DNA of 5,543 nt from Flavobacterium sp. (lineage in GTDB: Bacteria > Bacteroidota > Bacteroidia > Flavobacteriales > Flavobacteriaceae). Location of the stretch: positions 1-5,543 of the forward strand of contig JAAURU010000268.1 of assembly GCA_012032075.1 (NCBI GenBank), written 5' to 3'. This document shows positions 1 to 5,543 of this stretch, piece by piece. The position numbers and the translations under genes were made by a program. The notes beneath the pieces are model-generated. The model worked only from the letters and a program-made list of their open reading frames with translations. It was not told the origin of the DNA and did not search any database. How positions within the stretch are numbered: position 1 is the stretch's first letter; each line of letters starts with the position of its first letter.

Positions 1-1
1 A

Positions 2-88
2 AAATCAATTGGAACTTTGTCAAACAGCAAGGACACTAACGAAATAATTATTGCTGAATATATGAATGAAAACTTAACAGATAAATAA
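2..88 (+). CDS. 3' end of an unrecognised gene (5' partial)
   Basis: An open frame enters from the left edge and runs 28 codons to a TAA at 86-88. The residues end in EYMNENLTDK. The fragment is hydrophilic, with no membrane segment and no motif I recognise, so I assign no function. It is followed by a non-coding stretch with an inverted repeat, which makes it likely to be the last gene of a separate upstream transcription unit. A frame this short could be open by chance, but its ordinary residue composition and stop just before the repeat favour a real gene end. Confidence 0.45.
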   Translation, partial: KSIGTLSNSKDTNEIIIAEYMNENLTDK

Positions 89-94
89 AAAACA

Positions 95-235
95 GCCTCT
101 AACAGCAGTTTGGCAAAATAGCGGCTTCAATGCTAAATCGAAGATTGTCGCTGTTTACGAAATTCAGTTTTTAACCGAAAGTTCTTGCGTTTTAAGCCGC
201 TTCTTTTCATATACCCAACCTTTACCTGCAAGCCT
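95..235. repeat. Imperfect inverted repeat, possible interspersed repeat or terminator-like hairpin
   Basis: The perfect 8-bp arms AGCGGCTT (120-127) and AAGCCGCT (194-201) flank a loop of about 66 bp. Outside them, GCAG (105-108) pairs with CTGC (226-229) and TTGG (110-113) with CCAA (215-218), with a bulge on the right side. The unit therefore folds as a long interrupted hairpin. It begins 7 bp after the upstream stop codon, so it may serve as a 3' structure for that gene. From memory, similar elements with a TAACAGC-GTTTGGC left end sit between genes in other Bacteroidota. That is an impression, not a search result. Confidence 0.5.
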
Positions 236-318
236 AAAAGACGACACAGCAAAAATGAACGACAGAAATAAACATAAAGTAACGGGACAAATGAACCATC
301 AGACAGCCGACCCAAAAG

Positions 319-410
319 CCAACGCTTCTGTATTTTTATTTTTTCCCAACGCACATTTTTTAAAAACAATTTTAGCCAACCGCACAAATGGCACATTTTT
401 ACCACCGCAC
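319..410. repeat. Short degenerate direct repeats in an A/C-rich tract
   Basis: The exact 10-mer GCACATTTTT occurs at 351-360 and 391-400, 40 bp apart. Around it a CCAACGC-like word recurs: CCAACGC at 319-325 and 346-352, CCAACCGCAC at 376-385 and CCACCGCAC at 402-410. The strand is strongly A/C-rich here. This could be the tail of the element that includes the inverted repeat to its left, or an upstream control region of the operon. No function can be read from it. Confidence 0.4.
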
Positions 411-422
411 CGAATGTTTAGT

Positions 423-1196
423 ATGAAATTATTTAAGACCCTATTACTGATTTGTATTGCTCAGACTGGCATTCGGACAATTTAACGAAACAATTCGCAC
501 AGGCAGACCCGGATAAGCTATTGGTGCTTTTACTGTTGGAAAAAATATTTTGCAGTTTCAGCAAGGTTTAGACTATTACTCATTTGTCGACACTAAATAT
601 CCACCTCGTGGTTTTGTTTCAAATAACGTAATTCGCTATGGAATATCAGAAACGGTTGAACTCAGTGCGTTGATAGACTATCAAAGTGAACAGACAAAGT
701 TTGATACAAATACAACTTCTCTCTCAGGATTGAGCAATTTGCATTTTGGTTTTCGGGTTCACTTTAACAATCAAAAAGGTTGGATACCAACAACTGGTTT
801 TCAGATGCGTTTGAAAATTCCAAAAGTATCTAACGACTTTGGCTCAAATCAATTAGCAACAGTAATGGTGTTTGTGGCTAACTGGAGTTTACCAAAAAAT
901 ATGAGTATAGCTACAAATTGGATTTTGAGTTATAATGGCAATGACAATTATCCAACTGGTAAATATGTTGTTAATTTTGGCTTTCCGATATACAAAAAGC
1001 TTAGCGGCTTTATTGAAAATTATGGTCAATTAAATCAAGGCATTTTTCAAACAAGATTTGACGGAGGATTTGCATATCTAGTGAGCAACAATGTGCAATT
1101 AGATTTATCCGCAGGTTATGGAAACAATCAAAACGTAAAAGATTATTTTATAAGTACAGGAATTTCATATCGTTTTACTAACTTTGAAAAAAATAA
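423..1196 (+). pseudogene. Outer-membrane beta-barrel protein (Phenol_MetA_deg-like 'transporter'), frameshifted and with an in-frame stop
   Basis: Reconstructed, this is a protein of about 257 residues. A signal peptide starts at the ATG at 423 (MKLFKTLLLICIAQT) and is probably cut after AFG at residues 16-18. A GRPGQ-AIG-FTVGKN segment and alternating strands with aromatic turns follow, ending in TGISYRF, typical of a beta-barrel C-terminus. The family is known from outer-membrane proteins of unknown or putative transport function (Phenol_MetA_deg/'transporter'). The substrate is unknown. Three defects are seen. An extra G near 468-469 moves the frame. Codon 31 (514-516) is TAA where Gln (CAA) is expected. 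The A7 run at 1187-1193 seems one A short, since eight A would give a stop at 1194-1196, just before the next gene's ATG at 1199. Without that repair the frame runs to 1263. An alternative ATG at 414 adds three residues. The longest intact piece is 517-1263. Confidence 0.75.
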
Positions 1197-1198
1197 TT

Positions 1199-2381
1199 AT
1201 GTCAATAATTCTCATTTTAGTTGCTTGTATTTTATTGCTTTTGTCATACGTATTCGACATTAGTTCAAAGCACACCAAAATTCCAGCAATCATTCTCTTG
1301 TTGATAATGGGGTGGGCAACACGACAAATTGTTAATTCCTACGACATTGATATCCCTGATTTTTCAACGCTTTTGCCAATTTTCGGAACAGTTGGACTAA
1401 TTCTTATAGTATTGGAAGGTGGCTTAGAACTAGAAATTAATCTTTCTAAAATTTCAGTTATTAAACAGGCTTCTTTAGCTGCATTTTTGCCAATGTTATT
1501 TCTAGTTACTAGCATTTCTATTTTGATGCATTACGCTTTTTCTTTGTCCGTTTATGAATCCATATTGAATGCTGTACCATTTTGTATAATTAGCAGTGCT
1601 ATTGCCATTCCGAGTAGCTCAAATCTCAGACCTTTGAATAAAGAATTCGTTACTTACGAAAGTAGTTTATCGGATATTTTTGGTGTGATATTTTTTCAAT
1701 TTTGTTTTAGCCAATCAATATTTTAGCGGTGTATCTATCGTTCATTTTTTGTTTGAATTATTATTAATGATTCTAATTTCATTTATAGTCTCAGCTATAT
1801 TATCAATACTGCTAAAAAATCTTAACCATCACGTAAAATTTATTCCAATTATGATTATGATAGTGCTGGTTTATGCATTATCAAAGTTGTTGCATCTTCC
1901 TGCACTCTTATTTATTCTTATATTAGGTTTATCCTTAAATAACCTAGACGAACTAAAAAGATTTAAATTTATAAAGTGGTTAAATCCTGATGTATTAGAT
2001 GGTGAGATTCATAAATTTAAGGAACTTGTTATTGAAATGACATTTTTAGTTAAAACAGTTTTTTTTATTCTATTTGGCTTTTTAATTAATACCGCTGATG
2101 TACTAAATATAGAAGTGTTGCCAATTTCATCTGCTCTTGTTGGAATATTCATAGTCATAAGGATAATTCAACTTAAATTAATGAAACTTCCTTTAATGCC
2201 ATTGCTATTCATTGCTCCTCGTGGTTTAATAACAATTTTGCTTTTTATTTCTATTCCAGTGGAATTTCAACTTAGAAACTATGGACAATCACTTATGATA
2301 CAAACAATCTTAATGACAATTCTTTTAATGATGTTTGGTTTAATGTTTAACAATCCTAAAGACACTCAAAATGAAAAATAA
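1199..2381 (+). pseudogene. CPA1-like cation:proton antiporter (sodium:proton antiporter family), single frameshift
   Basis: This inner-membrane protein of about 393 residues has some 12-13 hydrophobic segments. It would exchange Na+ or K+ for H+. Recognisable blocks are an LEGGLELE segment like the 'FEGGLEL' of NhaP/NHE proteins, a YESSLSDIFG segment with E154 and D159, and the conserved APRGLITILLF near residue 339 with Arg341. The usual CPA1 ND pair reads SD here (S158-D159), and the TDP-like position reads AIP. The frame breaks at the T run 1691-1696. One T fewer joins ...DIFGVIFF to NFVLANQYFSG without a gap. As written, the first part stops at 1726 and the second can only restart at an internal codon such as TTG 1749. 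I chose the ATG at 1199, although a TTG at 1184 is also in frame. The end overlaps the next gene's start by 11 bases, supporting translational coupling. Ion specificity cannot be read from the sequence. Confidence 0.8.
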
Positions 2382-4242
2382 ACACTTTTTACCAATTTTT
2401 CTTTTTTGTCTATTTGCTGTAAATACTCAGGCTCAAAAATCAGATTCACTTATGCAATCTGATTCTTTAAATACTGCTCTGCTCAAAGAATACGACAGCA
2501 AGTTGAAATTGATTGAAGAACAACGATTGCAGGATTCCATAAAAAAATCAGCCTTGGACTACAACTTTCACAGCTGAAAACAACCGACAATTTAAAGAAA
2601 GAAGAACTGCAACAACAACTTCAAGAAATAAATAACAAGGAAGCACAGCGAATTGCTGATAAAAAGGCAAAAATTGATTCATTAAGAATAACAGCAAAAT
2701 CATATCCAGTAATGGGTTTTTTCAACGACACTCTGTTCTTAGTATATAACAAACTGGGCAGTTTTACCGCCCACGACAGAGCTTTGGCAATAACCGAACG
2801 AATAAATAAACTAAAAGACAATTATTCATTTTCGGATAAAACATTGTCGGTTGTGGAATCTGAAACCACTTTTGATATTGTTGCTGGCGAAAGTATTGTA
2901 ATGAGTATTTCCGAAAATGACGCTATTTGGAACAACACTTCTATAAATGAATTAGCTAATGAATATCGTGAAACTATTACAAAAGCAATTCTTAAATATA
3001 AACAAGAAACAAGTTTCGCAACCTTACTTAAAGAAATTGGTCTTGCTCTACTTGTGCTGATAATTTTAATCGTATCGCTTCATTTTGTTAGGAAGTTTTT
3101 AATTGGACAAGTACTAAAATACAACAACAGGAAGGAATAAAAATTAATGGCTTAAAAATTAAAAACTATACGTTACTTGATTCTTCAAGACAAGTAGGTT
3201 TTTTAATTGGTATAAATACCATAATCAAATGGCTTGTGTTCTTAACTCTGATATATATTGCTTTACCCATAATTTTTGGATTATTTCCTTGGACTCAGAA
3301 TTTTGCACAAACCTTATTTGGTTACATATTTAATCCATTAAAGAAAATAGGTAGTGGGATGTGGAATTATCTTCCTAACTTATTTACTATTACGGTTATC
3401 TTCTTTGTATTTCGTTATGCTATAAAAGGAATTCATTTTTTGAAAAATGAAGTAGAACAAGGAAAACTGCAACTTTCAGGCTTTTATCCAGATTGGGCTA
3501 ATCCTACATTTCAAATATTGAAAGTGGTTTTATATGCTTTTATGTTTGTGCTTATCTTTCCTTATCTACCAGGTAGTGATTCTCCAATTTTCAAGGTGTT
3601 TCAGTTTTTCTAGGTTTCTTGTTTACGTTTGGTTCGGCTGGTTCACTTTCCAATATTGTTGCAGGAATAGTACTTACCTATATGCGGTTATTCAAAATTG
3701 GCGACCGCGTAAAAATTGGTGATGTAGTTGGTGATGTGGTTGAAAAATCACTTTTGGTAACTAGAGTCAGAACAATCAAAAATGAAATTATATCCATTCC
3801 CAACTCAACTGTAATGAGTAGCCATACAACAAACTTTAGCAATGAAGCAGAAAGCGGAACAGGTCTTATTATGCATACAACAGTAACAATCGGTTATGAT
3901 GTTCCTTGGAAAGATATGCATCAAGCATTATTGAATGCAGCAGACAGAACAGAACTTTTACTCAAAGACCCCAAACCATTTGTCTTACAAACAAGTTTAG
4001 ATGATTTTTATGTATCCTATCAAATAAATGCTTATACCAAAGACCCAAATAAGCAAGCGAGTATATACTCACAGTTGCATCAAAATATTCAAGATTGTTG
4101 CAACGAAGTTGGCATTGAAATTCTTTCTCCACATTACAGAGCAGCAAGAGATGGGAATATGATCACCATTCCTGCTAACTATTTGGATAAGAATTATAAG
4201 GCTCCAAGCTTTAATGTGAAAGTTGAAAATCAAAATAAATAA
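2371..4242 (+). pseudogene. MscS-family mechanosensitive ion channel with periplasmic coiled-coil N-terminus, three frameshifts
   Basis: Reconstructed length is about 624 residues, much longer than minimal E. coli MscS (286). The order is: signal peptide with likely cut after TQA (residue 21); a Lys/Glu/Gln-rich coiled coil at about 35-110; a soluble periplasmic part to about 215; membrane segments near 216-240, 277-306, 331-352 and 381-402; the pore helix near 410-439 (FTFGSAGSLSNIVAGIVL); the MscS beta domain with FKIGDRVKIGDVVGDVVE and IPNSTVMSS; and a C-terminal alpha/beta domain containing SPHYRAARDGN. The pore helix and beta domain are diagnostic. Such channels open under membrane tension to release solutes on hypo-osmotic shock. 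Three one-base losses are inferred: in 2541-2559 (in the A7 run or at GGAC), in the T run 3096-3100, and at GG 3595-3596 (GGG expected, giving FKGVSVFLGF). Each repair restores a continuous family-like sequence. The start overlaps the antiporter's end. Confidence 0.85.
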
Positions 4243-4267
4243 TATTAATAACTAAAAACAAATAATC

Positions 4268-4588
4268 ATGAACACAACAATTCAATCAGTGGGCTTTTCA
4301 GCCACCAATTCCCTTACTTCATTTACTGAAAAAAAGGTTGAGAAAATTTTTAAACAGTATCCCGATGCCATTAGGATAGATGTTAGTTTTAAAATAGGAG
4401 CATCTAAAAATATTGAAAATAAATGGTGTTCATTGTATTTATCCCATAAAGGAGAAAATCAGTTTGTAAAACGCAAATCAGATTCATTCGAAAACTCACT
4501 TCTACAGTGCGTAGAGGCAATGGAAAAAATTTTAAGACGATTGACTACCAAGAAAGTTAATCAACGCAACGACCCGCCACGTAAATAA
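4268..4588 (+). CDS. HPF/RaiA-family ribosome hibernation factor (short form)
   Basis: This intact gene of 106 residues matches the S30AE/HPF fold in length and pattern. It opens with a beta strand (TIQSVGFSAT), followed by a helix (LTSFTEKKVEKIFKQYP), two or three strands, the loop with EN-KWCSLYLSHKGENQFV, and a long basic C-terminal helix (FENSLLQCVEAMEKILRRL). Proteins of this family bind the 30S decoding and mRNA/tRNA channel and silence ribosomes in stationary phase or stress, forming 100S dimers or protecting 70S particles. The C-terminal dimerisation domain of long HPF is absent. The ATG at 4268 follows the MscS stop by 25 bases and has an A-rich leader without Shine-Dalgarno. Its presence among ion-transport genes suggests coupling of ionic stress to translation arrest, which is inference. 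It is the only complete undamaged gene in the window. Confidence 0.8.
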   Translation: MNTTIQSVGFSATNSLTSFTEKKVEKIFKQYPDAIRIDVSFKIGASKNIENKWCSLYLSHKGENQFVKRKSDSFENSLLQCVEAMEKILRRLTTKKVNQRNDPPRK

Positions 4589-4604
4589 TCTCCCTTTTTT
4601 AGGA

Positions 4605-5400
4605 ATGTCATTAAAGGAAAGAATATATCAAATCATCTTTGAATCCGATACCAAAGCAGGTAAATGGTTTGATATTGTATTGCTATACCTTATTGTGATT
4701 AGCGTTTTGGTGGTTATCACGGAAAGTGTTCCAGAAATAGGCCTAAAATATTCGTCTTATTTTCTTATCACAGAGTTAACACTAACCATTATTTTTACAG
4801 TAGAATACATTGCACGAATTGCAGTGAGTGGAAGACCTAAAAAATATATTTTGAGTTTTTGGGGTATAATTGACTTACTATCAGTTTTTGCCAACCTATT
4901 TGAGTATCATATTTTCTGGATATCATTACTTATTAGTTGTTAGAATTTTCAGATTGTTACGCATATTCAGAATCCTTCGCTTAGCAAAATTTAATAAGGA
5001 ATCGGCAATAATTATTGAGGCTCTTAAAGCAAGCTACTATAAGATTTCAATTTTTTTGTTAGCCGTTTTCTTTCTAACCATCTTGTTAGGTACACTTATG
5101 TATGTTGTAGAAGGTGGTGAGCAGGGTTTTACAAGTATTCCTCAAAGTATATATTGGGCAATTGTAACTATCACAACTGTAGGGTACGGTGATTTGGTTC
5201 CTGCTACTGCTTTTGGAAAATTTCTATCTTCATTTATTATGCTATTGGGTTATGCTATCATTGCTGTTCCTACAGGAATTGTTACAGTTGAGCTAAGTAA
5301 AAAAAACAATGATTCCGAATGTGGTCATTGTAAACACAAAAATCCGACAAACTCGAATTATTGTAATCAATGTGGTCATGAATTATTAAGGCTAAAATAA
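4605..5400 (+). pseudogene. Voltage-gated-type potassium channel with C-terminal zinc ribbon, single frameshift
   Basis: Repaired length is 264 residues with the six-helix layout of the ion_trans family. S1 is about residues 21-42, S2 about 53-73 with E67, and S3 has D90 in IIDLLSVLP. S4 carries Arg113, 116, 119, 122 and 125 at every third position (the voltage-sensor pattern), S5 is about 146-168, and the pore loop holds the K+ selectivity filter TVGYGD (191-196). S6 is about 207-230. The tail 239-257 has two CxxC pairs (C239/C242 and C253/C256), a zinc-ribbon signature. It should pass K+ across the inner membrane. The frame breaks at the T run 4885-4889. One T fewer reads LLSVLPTYLSIIF and continues to 5400. 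As written the first part stops at 4943. The start at 4605 lies 16 bases after the HPF stop. The AGGA next to the ATG is too close to act as a normal ribosome site. The role of the zinc ribbon is unknown. Confidence 0.87.
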
Positions 5401-5407
5401 AATAGAC

Positions 5408-5543
5408 ATGAAACACCATTTTGTTGCTCCCGTTATAGATAATTTATTACAGGCAAATCAAAGTACCTCGTGGGTTAAAAATAATTTCTTAGTAAATCAA
5501 CTTACTGCTATTTTTAATCGAATGTGTACCTTGGAAGTGCAAG
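5408..5543 (+). CDS. 5' end of an unrecognised gene (3' partial)
   Basis: From the ATG at 5408, 45 codons run open to the right edge, beginning MKHHFVAPVIDNLLQ and containing STSWVKNNFLVNQLTAIFNR. No signal peptide or membrane segment is apparent and the fragment looks like a soluble cytoplasmic protein. I do not recognise a family. It starts only 7 bases after the K+ channel stop, with the same A-rich leader style (AATAGAC before ATG), so it is probably the next gene in the same transcript. The start is supported by spacing and by the absence of another in-frame candidate between the preceding stop and this ATG. Confidence 0.6.
   Translation, partial: MKHHFVAPVIDNLLQANQSTSWVKNNFLVNQLTAIFNRMCTLEVQ

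Larger units (their letters stand above)
89..422. other. 334-bp intergenic region without a convincing gene
   Basis: This gap separates the upstream gene end from the operon starting at 423. It has two parts: an imperfect inverted repeat (about 95-235) and an A/C-rich, G/T-poor tract (about 236-410) with short degenerate repeats. No match to the Bacteroidota promoter pattern (TTTG at -33 and TAnnTTTG at -7) was found by eye, although the operon promoter should lie here. A minus-strand frame (133-405) and a plus-strand frame entering from 255 are open, but their residue composition is not protein-like and they are crossed by the repeat. Confidence 0.6.

Noticed and set aside
95..235. Integron attC site
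   Set aside because: The left CTCTAAC only loosely resembles an attC core, and the right end has no GTTRRRY-type core. There is no integrase or cassette arrangement in view.
133..405. Minus-strand open frame of 90 codons
   Set aside because: It crosses the inverted repeat and the A/C-rich tract. Its translation is rich in Arg, Leu, Cys and Trp with no domain pattern, as expected from the complement of a low-G/T strand.
255..422. Upstream extension of the barrel gene to an ATG at 255
   Set aside because: The frame happens to be open, but the translation (many Asn, His, Pro and a Phe run) comes from the repeat tract. A clean signal peptide begins at 423.
2621..2821. Minus-strand open frame of 66 codons inside the MscS gene
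   Set aside because: The plus strand here encodes the coiled coil and periplasmic domain in a continuous, family-like reading. The minus frame is a shadow.
3534..3722. Plus-strand alternative frame and a minus frame at 3962-4147
   Set aside because: Both lie over the conserved MscS pore and C-terminal domain in another frame and show no domain features of their own.
4243..4267. Terminator or promoter between the MscS and HPF genes
   Set aside because: The 25-bp gap is A/T-rich without a hairpin, and no TAnnTTTG element is visible. Read-through within one operon is simpler.
1187..4889. Programmed ribosomal frameshifting or transcriptional slippage as a general explanation
   Set aside because: The breaks differ in direction (+1 and -1) and sequence context, and occur in unrelated genes. 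They lack a consistent slippery heptamer or a downstream structure.
423..5400. Alternative genetic code reading TAA as Gln
   Set aside because: Only one in-frame TAA occurs in the reconstructed proteins, while TAA ends the antiporter, MscS, HPF and K+ channel genes at the expected places.

Overview
The window is AT-rich (roughly one third G+C by eye) and reads like a chromosomal segment of a Bacteroidota bacterium, in the broad Flavobacteriia/Chitinophagia/Saprospiria range. The grounds are A-rich start regions without a clear Shine-Dalgarno, protein families and signal peptides typical of that phylum, and the kind of gene neighbourhood. I cannot name a species.

Layout: positions 2-88 hold the last 28 codons of an unrecognised gene. 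Positions 89-422 contain no convincing gene. They carry an imperfect inverted repeat of about 140 bp (95-235), followed by an A/C-rich tract with short degenerate direct repeats. From 423 to the right edge everything is on the + strand and tightly packed, like one operon. In order it holds: an outer-membrane beta-barrel protein of the Phenol_MetA_deg/'transporter' type (423-1196), a CPA1-like Na+/H+ or K+/H+ antiporter (1199-2381), a long MscS-type mechanosensitive channel with a signal peptide and periplasmic coiled coil (2371-4242), a short HPF/RaiA-type ribosome hibernation factor (4268-4588), a voltage-gated-type K+ channel with a C-terminal zinc ribbon (4605-5400), and the start of an unrecognised gene (5408 to the edge).

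Every gene longer than about 350 bp is broken. I infer seven single-base frameshifts (near 468, 1187-1193, 1691-1696, 2541-2559, 3096-3100, 3595-3596 and 4885-4889) and one in-frame TAA (514-516). Several lie in homopolymers, and each is repaired by one base, giving uninterrupted proteins of about 257, 393, 624 and 264 residues. The protein sequence on both sides of each break is well preserved. This pattern fits uncorrected indel errors in the assembly better than old pseudogenes, but recent decay cannot be excluded from the sequence alone.

Taken together, the operon looks like an ion and osmotic homeostasis module: cation/proton exchange, tension-gated solute release, a gated K+ pathway, an outer-membrane barrel, and a ribosome-silencing factor that would link ionic or energy stress to translational shutdown. 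The families are known. The combination is the most interesting biology here, and the functional link is inference.
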